Assembly: GCF_004565465.1 (NCBI RefSeq)
Contig: NZ_SRHY01000010.1
Location: forward strand, 1 to 64,000
DNA: 64,000 nt
Direction: 5' to 3'
Source of the DNA: Lentibacillus salicampi
Lineage (GTDB): Bacteria; Bacillota; Bacilli; Bacillales; Amphibacillaceae
Positions 50,998-58,460 of the stretch are shown here, piece after piece. A program made the position numbers and the translations under genes. Within the stretch, counting starts at the first letter, position 1. Each line of letters opens with the position of its first letter. Below the pieces are notes generated by a model that worked only from the letters and a program-made list of their open reading frames with translations, did not search any database and had not been told where the DNA came from.

Positions 50998-51897
50998 TTA
51001 TTTTTGGTTGCTTGTTAGCCGATACAGACTAAATGCAAGATAGACAAACAAAACGATCAGTTCGCTGAAGAACAAGATAAGTAAAAACCATTTGGTTTCC
51101 ACATCATCATAATAATCCGCAGGATAAGGAAGTAATGTGCTTGGATATGCGATTCCAACTACACAGGCATAAATGAGTACGCCTAACCCGCCCCACATGC
51201 CATGAGGTGTTCCGTAATCATCCAGTATTTTTTGCTGTTCCTTCTTTTGTGCTCTAAGAGCCCTGAGGTCATCAGCCAGCTGATCGCATTCTTTTACCAT
51301 GTCCCTATATCGTTGGTACTCCCCGGCAGGTTTAATAGCAGGAAAGTCGAATGAAGGTGGCGTAAAATGTGGAATCCCAAATCTGTTTGCTGGTTTTTCC
51401 TCCGGTAGATTTTTGTATACAACATCATATATAAGTTCGTACCAAGACTTTTTATCGGGATTACTTAAATCGGACTTCCCAGTGATAATATCGTCAAAAT
51501 CACCTGGAATGGTACTACCCTCATGCTTTTGAATGATTGTTATTACTTCATCTTTTACAGAGTTAAACTGTTTGATGAAGGGATCCAATTTCGCTTTTGT
51601 GAATCCATTATAGTCGCTCTCATTAATCAACTGCTCGATTGATTTATCGGTGAGGATAAGATCTTCATGGTGCTCTGTGATGAAATCATTCGCATCCTCT
51701 TCAAGCAGTGCAGCATTGGATCTCTCGTACATTTCCTCTTTTACCGAAATATCATTATTGATTTCCCGCAGTCTCCGTTCAATTGTAGAACGTTCACTGG
51801 AAAGGGATATCACCCTACTCACCAAAAAACCGCCGATGATGGCAACCAGCGCTGCTGTTGCGGCGATAATCGAACTGATTAGTATGTTTAAATCCAT
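50998..51897 (-). CDS. Two-TM protein with a large coiled-coil domain
   Basis: 299 residues. An N-terminal membrane segment (ILISSIIAATAALVAIIGGFLVSRV) is followed by about 215 charged, mainly helical residues and by two C-terminal segments (GGLGVLIYACVVGIAYPSTLL and FLLILFFSELIVLFVYLAFSLY). No known motif. Proteins anchored at both ends with a long cytoplasmic helical domain occur among phage-defence membrane effectors, so a defence role is possible but unsupported. GAAGGAGC precedes the ATG. Confidence 0.6.
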   Translation of the reverse strand: MDLNILISSIIAATAALVAIIGGFLVSRVISLSSERSTIERRLREINNDISVKEEMYERSNAALLEEDANDFITEHHEDLILTDKSIEQLINESDYNGFTKAKLDPFIKQFNSVKDEVITIIQKHEGSTIPGDFDDIITGKSDLSNPDKKSWYELIYDVVYKNLPEEKPANRFGIPHFTPPSFDFPAIKPAGEYQRYRDMVKECDQLADDLRALRAQKKEQQKILDDYGTPHGMWGGLGVLIYACVVGIAYPSTLLPYPADYYDDVETKWFLLILFFSELIVLFVYLAFSLYRLTSNQK

Positions 51898-52197
51898 ATT
51901 TCATAGCTCCTTCAAAAAATCCTGTCAATCATCCTATTATATTGTATATATGTACCCGGAGAGGGACGGTTAACCCTATAATAGAAGACTGAGTGCGGGC
52001 GACTTTGTGTTAATATTGAAGTGTTATTTTCACAATCTCATTTACTATTCTATACCAATTAATTCAAGTGGAATCTTAACTTTGTTCCAGATTCGCGCCC
52101 GTTCGTATTATTGAAGAGTGAAAAAGTGACTGTTTTTATTTGCAATCTCAATTCAATATAAGGATGATTATACCTAAAGGTAGGATAAAATACCTCA
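51898..52197. other. 300-bp gap holding one repeat
   Basis: No gene is seen. It contains the repeat at 52078-52120 and a short hairpin AGGTA...TACCT (52177-52194) just past the nuclease stop. The rest is AT-rich. Confidence 0.5.
52078..52120. repeat. Stem-loop repeat, right half
   Basis: TTTGTTCCAGATTCGCGCCCG (52080-52100) followed by TTCGTATTATTGAAG. The left arm is not recognisable. Confidence 0.55.
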
Positions 52198-53391
52198 CTA
52201 TAAAACGCTTTGCTCAAACACTTCTTGTATTTTCGCCAAATCTTGGTCAATGAACTGTTGAAACTTTTTCTCAATTTGTTTATAAATTTTTTCGTAATCT
52301 GGATTTTCATCAAAATGATTTGGTAAAAACTCTTTAGTAAATATTTGTGTATATTGAGGGCTATATTTTCTTGGCTTAAAAATACCTTGATTGTGTTCCG
52401 CAATTTCATAAATATTTTTTCTTTGATCAGTATCTCCCGGGCCAATCATAAGTTTAAGCTCTACCTTATTATTTTTGTTTTGAAATTCAAACAACAATAG
52501 TCTTTTAGTTGCTGTCCACCCATAACCTTTCTTCTCAAAAATTTTATCCAGTTTTTCGGTAGTAAAACGGATATAACTTTTATTTGAATTATCCAAAATC
52601 AAAGAAGGTGTTTGTTCAATTAGTTTTTCTAGGTCGTTTGCAATGTCCGAATATATGTCAGGCTTATATTCATATATTAGATCAAGTGCTTTTTTGTGCT
52701 TATAATAAATTTTCCTGCATATTTCTTCTAATTCATTGTCTCCCACAATATACCTCCTGACAGTTGCTATATATTGTTCTAGGAATAACCTAACGCTATC
52801 CTTCAATGAATCACCTTTGAAAGATACTCCTTTTTCTAAGATGTTTATCAAAGAATTATAATCAAAACTTATCCAATTTTGTGAATCACTTGCCTCTTCA
52901 CCAAACGGAGTTAAAAAAATCAATAATTTGTGGTAATCCCAAAATTCCTCTTGAATAATGTCGTAGTACTTCTTTAACTGATGATTAGATTCACTGCTCC
53001 ACACTTTGTTTTCGATGACAATTACAAACTTATTTGCTTCTGATACGGCCAATATGTCAATGTTTTTCCATTCTCTTCTGACGGAAAAATCATGGTAGTC
53101 AAGCAATGATACTTCCAGTGGATTATAATTTATGCCTGGAATGTCGTTACTAGTTTGATACACTACTTTTTGAACTAAATTTTTTATAATATAATCACCA
53201 AGCTCATGATTTTCCATTGGCGTTAACAGCCAGCTTAAAACATTACTGTGACGTATTTCCGTGTTAATCATTCCCATTGTTTCAAACACATTGAAGTTAG
53301 ATAATTTGCTTTCGATTTTCTCCAATATTTCTACATCCATTAAGAATTTTTCAAGAGCTTGCCGGTTATTTAATTCTATATCATGCTTCAC
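52198..53391 (-). CDS. Solitary PD-(D/E)xK nuclease-family protein
   Basis: 397 residues of the PDDEXK_4 type. The nuclease core shows FNVFETMGMINTEIRHSNVLSWLL, then REWKNIDILAVSE and FVIVIENKVWSSESNHQLKKYY, giving the D...ExK catalytic set near residues 113-130. The C-terminal half (GYGWTATKRLLLFEFQNKNN) may sense a ligand or DNA. GTG start with GGGAGGG upstream. No partner gene is adjacent. Such solitary genes are common in defence islands, and an anti-phage function is plausible. Confidence 0.75.
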   Translation of the reverse strand: MKHDIELNNRQALEKFLMDVEILEKIESKLSNFNVFETMGMINTEIRHSNVLSWLLTPMENHELGDYIIKNLVQKVVYQTSNDIPGINYNPLEVSLLDYHDFSVRREWKNIDILAVSEANKFVIVIENKVWSSESNHQLKKYYDIIQEEFWDYHKLLIFLTPFGEEASDSQNWISFDYNSLINILEKGVSFKGDSLKDSVRLFLEQYIATVRRYIVGDNELEEICRKIYYKHKKALDLIYEYKPDIYSDIANDLEKLIEQTPSLILDNSNKSYIRFTTEKLDKIFEKKGYGWTATKRLLLFEFQNKNNKVELKLMIGPGDTDQRKNIYEIAEHNQGIFKPRKYSPQYTQIFTKEFLPNHFDENPDYEKIYKQIEKKFQQFIDQDLAKIQEVFEQSVL

Positions 53392-53484
53392 GGTATCCCT
53401 CCCAGTTTAGTATACAAAATAAGGAGCACATTTTCATGTACCCCATCTATACCTATCAAATTGCTATACAAAGCCGAGTGTCAA

Positions 53485-53525
53485 GAAATTTTCTTTCAGA
53501 AATGCACCCGTTTACAGAAGATAGA
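53485..53525. repeat. Stem-loop repeat, 3' arm, diverged
   Basis: TTTCAGAAATGCACCCGTTTACAGAAG, with GCACCC in place of GCGCCC. It lies between the 79-residue gene and the nuclease gene. Confidence 0.45.
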
Positions 53526-53552
53526 TGTATGTTATGTTGGCGGTAGTGATCT

Positions 53553-53792
53553 TCAATTTTGTTCCCGATTATTTTTCAATGTTATTTTTGTAAGGTCTTG
53601 GAATTTAGATATTAAGTCTCTTACACATTGCTCACTTTTATATTCACCGTTTCCATTCTGGACAATATCCAACCTCGCATACACTTGCTTTAAAAAAGCT
53701 TTGGCATCCTCTCCATTCATCATATTTACACTTTTCAAAGTATCTTCATATTGTTTCACGGATTCCTTAGAAGGTATCTTGTCTTCAAACAT
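53553..53792 (-). CDS. Small hypothetical helical protein
   Basis: 79 residues from the ATG at 53792 (ATAGGAGAA upstream): MFEDKIPSKESVKQYEDTLK, MMNGEDAKAFLKQVYARLD, CVRDLISKFQDLTKITLKNN. Charged and helical, cytoplasmic, no family recognised. The gap before it contains a decayed repeat (TTATTC...AACGCCAGATTG, 53821-53876). Confidence 0.55.
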   Translation of the reverse strand: MFEDKIPSKESVKQYEDTLKSVNMMNGEDAKAFLKQVYARLDIVQNGNGEYKSEQCVRDLISKFQDLTKITLKNNREQN

Positions 53793-53888
53793 TAAACATT
53801 CTCCTATCCCATTAATCTGTCTTATTCGTTTCATTCCACAATACCTATGCTTGCGGTATTCAAATAACGCCAGATTGATGAGCAATTT

Positions 53889-54116
53889 TTATATAAAAAA
53901 TACTCCAATCAATAAACTGATGGTAAAAAGGATAAATGCTAGCTGTATCATGATGTACATAATCAATTCAAGTGACCCAAGTTTTCTTTGTCTTTTAGTT
54001 TTTTCTAAATGCCTTAGATAGAAACCAGAACTTAAAATAAGCAAAACGCTAGCTACGACTCGCAAAATTTCTGCAAAAAGAATCAAATGTATAACTTCCT
54101 TCCCCCAGGCATTCAT
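53889..54116 (-). CDS. Small membrane protein
   Basis: 75 residues with two hydrophobic segments (HLILFAEILRVVASVLLILSSGFYL and LIMYIMIQLAFILFTISLLIGVFFI) separated by a basic loop (RHLEKTKRQRKLG). The start may be the ATG at 54116 or the TTG at 54086, which has the better site (GGGGGAAGGAAG). Confidence 0.6.
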   Translation of the reverse strand: MNAWGKEVIHLILFAEILRVVASVLLILSSGFYLRHLEKTKRQRKLGSLELIMYIMIQLAFILFTISLLIGVFFI

Positions 54117-54123
54117 TAATAAC

Positions 54124-54180
54124 CCTTATATGCGATATTGGCGCGATCTCTTATTAGCGAATCGCGCCCGATTGAGGAAA
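54124..54180. repeat. Stem-loop repeat, complete
   Basis: GGCGCGAT (54140-54147) and ATCGCGCC (54161-54168) are perfect 8-bp inverted arms around CTCTTATTAGCGA, then CGATTGAGG. Compared with 44411-44441 the fifth base pair of the stem has switched from C-G to G-C, so pairing is conserved. Confidence 0.7.
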
Positions 54181-54185
54181 GTCTT

Positions 54186-54344
54186 TTAATTCCGTTCCTT
54201 TACATATTTTGAAAACAGTCCAACAATAAGAACTAATAATCCAAGAAGTGTAGCACGAAGTATATTATTGTCTATGTATATCACTATTAACCCTATTAAA
54301 CCCGCAATAATCACTGTTATGTACACGGTAGTAATCAATTTCAC
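54186..54344 (-). CDS. Very small membrane protein
   Basis: 52 residues from the GTG at 54344 (GGGGAGGGG 7 bases upstream): MKLITTVYITVIIAGLIGLIVIYID, then NNILRATLLGLLVLIVGLFSKYVKERN. Two hydrophobic helices and a basic tail. The longer upstream frame runs through a repeat and is not coding. Function unknown. Confidence 0.55.
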   Translation of the reverse strand: MKLITTVYITVIIAGLIGLIVIYIDNNILRATLLGLLVLIVGLFSKYVKERN

Positions 54345-54373
54345 AAAATTACCCCTCCCCATACTTTGCTCCA

Positions 54374-54440
54374 CAAAATGACCCGATGAATCAAAAAGGA
54401 CGCAATTCTTATTCCGTAACTGCGCCCGATTGCTTAAGTA
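54374..54440. repeat. Stem-loop repeat, complete
   Basis: AAAATGACCCGATG, then GGACGCAATTC-TTATTCCGTAAC-TGCGCCC (arms GGACGCA/TGCGCCC, one mismatch) and GATTGCTTAAG. About 30 bp upstream of the 52-residue gene. Confidence 0.65.
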
Positions 54441-54485
54441 ATTTAACCAAGTATTTGCAAGCCTCACGAAAAGATAATCTGCATT

Positions 54486-55073
54486 TTAAAGATTTAAAAT
54501 GTGGACATAATCTGCTTGGTGAAGAAAGATGCCAATAATGGAAAACATTATTCCCATATAAAAAGTCCAGGGATTTTGACCTTTACTTCTATCCAAACTT
54601 CCAAGCAGTATTACACCTAAAAGTAAAGTGGCTATTGGAATGAATAAAAATTGAGGACCAAAAAGAAAACCAATAATACCCAAAATTAATATTGGTAATC
54701 CAAATACATTTTCTGAATCCAGTTCATTTAGCTGTTTTATTTCTTTATCTGTTAACTCTTCATAATCTAAAGAATTTCGTTCAAGAAAGTTGCTCAATTT
54801 CAATAGTTTAGGTCTTAGTGTTAAAAATATTTTTATAAACATTTTCGTTAACCCAATCGTGCAAAGTGAAACAAGTCCATTGGTTATAAGTCTACCGTAT
54901 AAAATTCCTTCCAGATTCCATTCAATGATTTCAGAAAACAAGCTTCCAGCTATAGCGCTTATTGGAATTATAAGAACAAGTTTCATTTTTTTATATCGTA
55001 AAGTAAGTAATAAACTTATTATAAATGTTAATCCTGTGCCCAGAAAAGATTCTAGAGTCATTATCCCCCACAT
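54486..55073 (-). CDS. Polytopic membrane protein of 195 residues
   Basis: Hydrophobic segments near 9-24, 31-45, 60-85, 124-140, 142-158 and 168-182 (LTFIISLLLTLRY, LVLIIPISAIAGSLF, LPILILGIIGFLFGPQFLFIPIATLLLGVILLG) with a cytoplasmic acidic loop (DYEELTDKEIKQLNELDSE). GAGGTGATAAATT precedes the ATG. Function unknown. It is the first gene of the array after the phage-like module. Confidence 0.65.
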   Translation of the reverse strand: MWGIMTLESFLGTGLTFIISLLLTLRYKKMKLVLIIPISAIAGSLFSEIIEWNLEGILYGRLITNGLVSLCTIGLTKMFIKIFLTLRPKLLKLSNFLERNSLDYEELTDKEIKQLNELDSENVFGLPILILGIIGFLFGPQFLFIPIATLLLGVILLGSLDRSKGQNPWTFYMGIMFSIIGIFLHQADYVHILNL

Positions 55074-55109
55074 AATTTATCACCTCTTTAATTGAAGCCA
55101 CGGTTTCCC

Positions 55110-55150
55110 TCTATTATTCCAGAATCTGGCCCGTTAATGGAATAATCATC
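55110..55150. repeat. Stem-loop repeat, outermost unit of the array
   Basis: CTATTATTCCAGAATCTGGCCCG, then TTAATGGAATAATC. It is the last unit seen; none is found in the phage-like module to its right. Confidence 0.55.
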
Positions 55151-55164
55151 ACAGTTTTTTTTCC

Positions 55165-55203
55165 AAAAAAAACACCCTTTAAGATAATCATATCTCAAAG
55201 GGG
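55165..55203 (-). terminator. Intrinsic terminator at the end of the phage-like operon
   Basis: On the minus strand CCCTTTGAGATA and TATCTTAAAGGG pair around TGAT (55175-55202, one mismatch), followed by TGTTTTTTTT. It separates the ArpU-containing operon from the cassette-like array. Confidence 0.8.
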
Positions 55204-55290
55204 AAAATCTTCGCAACTTCATTTTAAATTTATTTCTGAAAAAGAATTATCATGGATCAAATCAAATTTGTGTTAATTAGTTGGTTCATG

Positions 55291-55515
55291 TTAAATCCTT
55301 GTGCAAAAAATAAGAAAGAGAATGACGAATGGAATTCCTAGCACCCACATCCAAAATTCAGGTGAGTTGAGCATGTTTAAATAAAAGTCAGTGTGCATAA
55401 ACCACTGAAAGAGAGACAAAAACACAATACCACAGAAAACTGAAAAAGCAATAAACAAAAATATAAGCAGCATTGCGAATAACGTTTTCTTAACTGTATG
55501 AACAAAAGTAATCAT
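55291..55515 (-). CDS. Small membrane protein at the end of the phage-like operon
   Basis: 74 residues with two hydrophobic segments (LFAMLLIFLFIAFSVFCGIVFLSLF and FWMWVLGIPFVILFLIFC). GAGGATATTC precedes the ATG, which overlaps the stop of the ArpU-like gene. Size and place after a late-regulator gene recall a holin or small phage membrane protein, but there is no lysis partner. Confidence 0.55.
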   Translation of the reverse strand: MITFVHTVKKTLFAMLLIFLFIAFSVFCGIVFLSLFQWFMHTDFYLNMLNSPEFWMWVLGIPFVILFLIFCTRI

Positions 55516-55997
55516 TAAGAATATCCTCTTTCAGAAAAAACCCCATACAGTTTGCGCCCCAATATATCTAATGCTTCTCTTTTCATTTTGTAGTATTTCT
55601 TTCTTCCAATATATAATTGGGGATAAATAATTTCATCACTATACCTTGATCCATCATTTCGTTTTCGCAAATACTTTAAATCAATCAACTCTTGTTCTAT
55701 TGGACTTAATGATTGAATGGCTGAATGCAGCATTTCCAACCATTCCGATACTTGTATTGTTCTTATGGCGTACATTTCCGTCTTGCTCTTTTTAAAATTG
55801 CTGGACCCATGAGGCATATCCGATATGGATGAAACAATGCTCGGTACTTGCGTTTCGTTTGCCATTGCTTTAACTTTAAAATACCGGTTTAGCCAGTTCT
55901 TTTCCGCATGTTCAATATAGAAATTCTGTTCATCCCTCAAAATGTCTTTAATTTCCTCTTGCGTGAATATGTTCTCAACATCCGTGCTGAATTGCAT
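55515..55997 (-). CDS. ArpU-like phage transcriptional regulator
   Basis: 160 residues from the ATG at 55997 (AAAGGGTGA 8 bases upstream). The C-terminal part LSPIEQELIDLKYLRKRNDGSRYSDEIIYPQLYIGRKKYYKMKREALDILG is a sigma-4-like helix-turn-helix of the ArpU family of late regulators. In phages these switch on packaging and lysis genes. In this element it could activate the late (transfer) operon, which is inference. Last but one gene of the early operon. Confidence 0.65.
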   Translation of the reverse strand: MQFSTDVENIFTQEEIKDILRDEQNFYIEHAEKNWLNRYFKVKAMANETQVPSIVSSISDMPHGSSNFKKSKTEMYAIRTIQVSEWLEMLHSAIQSLSPIEQELIDLKYLRKRNDGSRYSDEIIYPQLYIGRKKYYKMKREALDILGRKLYGVFSERGYS

Positions 55998-56051
55998 GAA
56001 ATGGTTCACCCTTTCTGACATCTTAGGTATTGATTTCAAGCTCGATTTTTT

Positions 56052-56222
56052 TTAATTGGCAGGATGAAGCTTAGCCAATGAATGTATGACCCATGCTAGC
56101 CGTTGAAAATAAATTGAGGCATGATCCAAATCATCTTGTTGGATAGCTTCCAAGGCTTTAGCTAGATTCATATCATAATAATTCCATTCTTGTTTCATAT
56201 ACGCTTGATCAATTTGAGACAC
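56052..56222 (-). CDS. Small hypothetical protein (56 residues)
   Basis: GTG at 56222 with AAAGGGGGATATAGTT upstream. Reads MSQIDQAYMKQEWNYYDMNL, AKALEAIQQDDLDHASIYFQ and ends RLAWVIHSLAKLHPAN. Helical and soluble. Fits tightly between its neighbours (14 bp from the upstream stop). No family recognised. Confidence 0.6.
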   Translation of the reverse strand: MSQIDQAYMKQEWNYYDMNLAKALEAIQQDDLDHASIYFQRLAWVIHSLAKLHPAN

Positions 56223-56236
56223 AACTATATCCCCCT

Positions 56237-56479
56237 TTATAAGTTGTTACTTAAAAGCTCACTGACACAATCATATAAATCTTCTATATTGGAATAGCAT
56301 TCATGGTTGGATTTAGTGATCATTTCGTACAGGCCGTGCTGATTGACTTGAACAGTTGCCTTTATTTCAGAAACAAACAATGATTCTTCACCTTGCAACA
56401 TACCGATGGCAATATATAAAGGATCAGAGGCTTTTCCCAGGTATTCATAAACGTTTAATTGATGAGCTATGTCAATCAC
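56237..56479 (-). CDS. Small hypothetical protein (80 residues)
   Basis: I place the start at the GTG at 56479 (MIDIAHQLNVYEYLGKASDP), which overlaps the stop of the zinc-finger gene (GTGATTGA) and has GGAAGG upstream. It continues with GEESLFVSEIKATVQVNQHGLYEMITKSNHEC. Probably an alpha/beta soluble protein of the phage early region; function unknown. Confidence 0.55.
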   Translation of the reverse strand: MIDIAHQLNVYEYLGKASDPLYIAIGMLQGEESLFVSEIKATVQVNQHGLYEMITKSNHECYSNIEDLYDCVSELLSNNL

Positions 56480-56894
56480 GATGCTCTTCCTTCCATCTGC
56501 GTATTCTTGCATCTGCGAAGTTACGTCCGGTCCAAATCGTCAATTCCTCCAAATAAAATGGTTCTTCACAACGCGGACAGGATGGCAGCATCTTTTTTCC
56601 TCGATACTTTTGCTCTAAATAGCGTATTGTCTTTAACCATGGTTTATAATTAATCATTCGCTTTCGTTGTTCAAGCATGTATTCCAATTGTTCATTCATT
56701 TGCTCCCAACGTGATGCCATATCATACATGGCATCATAGGGATCAATCATTGCCCCGCAGCTTGAGCACATGACCCTTCTGTTTCGTGTATCAAGCATGT
56801 ATTTTCTTTTTTGGCATTTACATATCTTTTCCATCCCCCGATTGATTCGAATTTGATCCATATGAATGATCTTGTTAGGCAGTTGGTCGGCCAT
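56472..56894 (-). CDS. Zinc-finger-like phage early protein
   Basis: 140 residues from the ATG at 56894 (GGGGTGA upstream). Two cysteine clusters suggest zinc binding: CKCQK...CSSCG in the first half and CPRCEEPF near 115. Between them are helical basic stretches (LEQRKRMINYKPWLKTIRYLEQKYRGKK). Likely nucleic-acid binding. Common type of small gene in phage early regions; no name assigned. Confidence 0.6.
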   Translation of the reverse strand: MADQLPNKIIHMDQIRINRGMEKICKCQKRKYMLDTRNRRVMCSSCGAMIDPYDAMYDMASRWEQMNEQLEYMLEQRKRMINYKPWLKTIRYLEQKYRGKKMLPSCPRCEEPFYLEELTIWTGRNFADARIRRWKEEHRD

Positions 56895-56938
56895 TTTACA
56901 CTCACCCCGTTTATTAAATCTTATATAAACAGCTTTAA

Positions 56939-57166
56939 TCAGCTTTGCCATGCCACCACTTCTTCCTCGCAGAACTCCTCACACGTAATGCCATATTCGT
57001 TTGCTAAATTCTCGATATGACTTTTGGAATAACCATTTGCTAAACACAAGCGCTCATAAAATCCGGCTTTCGGATTCGTGATTTTTAGCCAAAACAACCT
57101 TCTCTTCACTGCTTTCATATACGTCAAGTTACTTTTAGCTTCGCAAATAGACTGATTGATGTTCAT
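56939..57166 (-). CDS. Small hypothetical protein (75 residues)
   Basis: MNINQSICEAKSNLTYMKAV, then KRRLFWLKITNPKAGFYERL and GYSKSHIENLANEYGITCEEFCEEEVVAWQS. AGGGGG precedes the ATG. Basic N-terminal half and acidic end; may contain a helix-turn-helix-like segment. No family recognised. Confidence 0.55.
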   Translation of the reverse strand: MNINQSICEAKSNLTYMKAVKRRLFWLKITNPKAGFYERLCLANGYSKSHIENLANEYGITCEEFCEEEVVAWQS

Positions 57167-57179
57167 TTTGATCCCCCTA

Positions 57180-57383
57180 TCATTCAGTCATTGTCTTTTC
57201 TGGATCCGGATTCATGAGATCATGCAGCAACTCACCTATCATTTTTTCTTCTTCACTATTTTTTCCATTCAATGCTTCCATCCGCAGCCTGTATAAAGAT
57301 AACGCTTCTCGCATAAGGTGTGCTTCCGAATAGCCGGCATGAATCACCAATGTCTTGTCATCACTTTTATTGATCACTTGCAT
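57180..57383 (-). CDS. Small hypothetical protein (67 residues)
   Basis: MQVINKSDDKTLVIHAGYSE, then AHLMREALSLYRLRMEALNG and an acidic end. GAGGAGGATATAG precedes the ATG. Soluble, helical. Part of the early operon. Confidence 0.55.
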   Translation of the reverse strand: MQVINKSDDKTLVIHAGYSEAHLMREALSLYRLRMEALNGKNSEEEKMIGELLHDLMNPDPEKTMTE

Positions 57384-57484
57384 CTATATCCTCCTCGATT
57401 AGATTTATTTATTTGACGATTCCACATATCAGCTAAGCATGGTATAATTGAAAATATCTTTTTGAACATCAGAAAGTTTGATAT

Positions 57485-57667
57485 TTAGGCGTGTCGTTGC
57501 TTTCTGTTTTCCAGTTCATGAAGATATTTTCTTGTTTCAGCTGCCGTTGGTACATATTTGTCACCAACGGCGCTTTTATGTTGCATCCATTCCCGCCATT
57601 TCCTGTCGGTCTCCACTTGGCTATCCTTCGGGTCAAACACCATCACGCTTTTCATGCCTTTCCACAT
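57485..57667 (-). CDS. Small hypothetical protein (60 residues)
   Basis: MWKGMKSVMVFDPKDSQVET, DRKWREWMQHKSAVGDKYVP, TAAETRKYLHELENRKQRHA. GGAGGGG lies 8 bases before the ATG and the gene starts one base after the helicase-loader stop, so it is coupled to replication genes. Family not recognised. Confidence 0.55.
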   Translation of the reverse strand: MWKGMKSVMVFDPKDSQVETDRKWREWMQHKSAVGDKYVPTAAETRKYLHELENRKQRHA

Positions 57668-57668
57668 C

Positions 57669-58448
57669 TTAAAAACCCCTCCTTCTGTAATCTGAGCCGT
57701 TCATGACGATAACGTTTGTATGGTCCATCATTCTTGAAAAGTTCCGTTCATTCACCCGTTCTTTGAGTTCATCACTACTTAAATTAGTCGTATAAACGGT
57801 TGCTTTACCTAAGCGATTATCCAGTATTTCGAAAAGTTTAGACGTCGACCATTCTGTTTGCTGCTCTGCCCCAATATCATCCAGCACTAATAAGTCCACA
57901 TGTTGAATAACGTTTAGCAGTTCATCCTCTGTGACACCTTTAGTATTATAGGTTCGCTTAATCTTCGTTAGCAGCTTTGGAAGTGAGAGAAACAAGCATT
58001 CATAGTCTTGTTTCATCAACGCTTTCGTTATCGAAACCGAAAGATGACTTTTTCCGGTTCCATAATCGCCTGTCAATAAGAGATTCTGTTTTCGATCAAA
58101 TGAATGGCTATACGCCAATGCCTTTTCTTTAGCCTGTTTTAAGTTGGTGTCGGGTGCATCAAAATTATCGAATGTTGCTTCTTTCAGCGAGTCATTTATC
58201 AACGAATAATAATTAAATCTGTCCATCAGATTTCGATGTTTGAGCTGGTTGTATTTTTGTTCGGCTGCCTTTGCCAGCTTGATATCTTCACATCTGCATC
58301 CGTAATTTGCTGTAACTCGCTCCCCTTCACGTGGCCCAGAAGGGATGATCAATTCTGTTTGTGACACGTGCTGATGGCAATCATCACACACAAACGTTTG
58401 AAGTAATTTTTGTTCCGGACTTGTTATATTCTGTTTGATACTTTCCAT
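57669..58448 (-). CDS. dnaC: DnaC/DnaI-like helicase loader ATPase
   Basis: 259 residues. An N-terminal cysteine cluster (CDDCHQH...GCRC) precedes the AAA+ core with Walker A LLTGDYGTGKSHLSVSI (about 122-137), Walker B LLVLDDIGAEQ and the sensor segment VYTTNLSSDELKERV. Phage-type loaders deliver the replicative helicase to the origin. It is 12 bp downstream of the replisome organizer gene, a standard phage and ICE replication pair. Confidence 0.88.
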   Translation of the reverse strand: MESIKQNITSPEQKLLQTFVCDDCHQHVSQTELIIPSGPREGERVTANYGCRCEDIKLAKAAEQKYNQLKHRNLMDRFNYYSLINDSLKEATFDNFDAPDTNLKQAKEKALAYSHSFDRKQNLLLTGDYGTGKSHLSVSITKALMKQDYECLFLSLPKLLTKIKRTYNTKGVTEDELLNVIQHVDLLVLDDIGAEQQTEWSTSKLFEILDNRLGKATVYTTNLSSDELKERVNERNFSRMMDHTNVIVMNGSDYRRRGF

Positions 58449-58460
58449 CAGGATGCCTCC

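Noticed and set aside
52059..52445. 128-residue minus-strand frame overlapping the nuclease gene
   Set aside because: It is in another frame of the same strand as the well-supported PD-(D/E)xK gene and runs through a repeat.
43283..55150. Intergenic repeats as a CRISPR array
   Set aside because: Units are separated by whole genes, spacing is irregular and the repeats diverge; no cas genes are present.
42655..55160. A true integron with attC sites
   Set aside because: I find no consistent GTTRRRY/RYYYAAC pair at the unit ends and no IntI-type integrase in the window. The array is described as cassette-like only.
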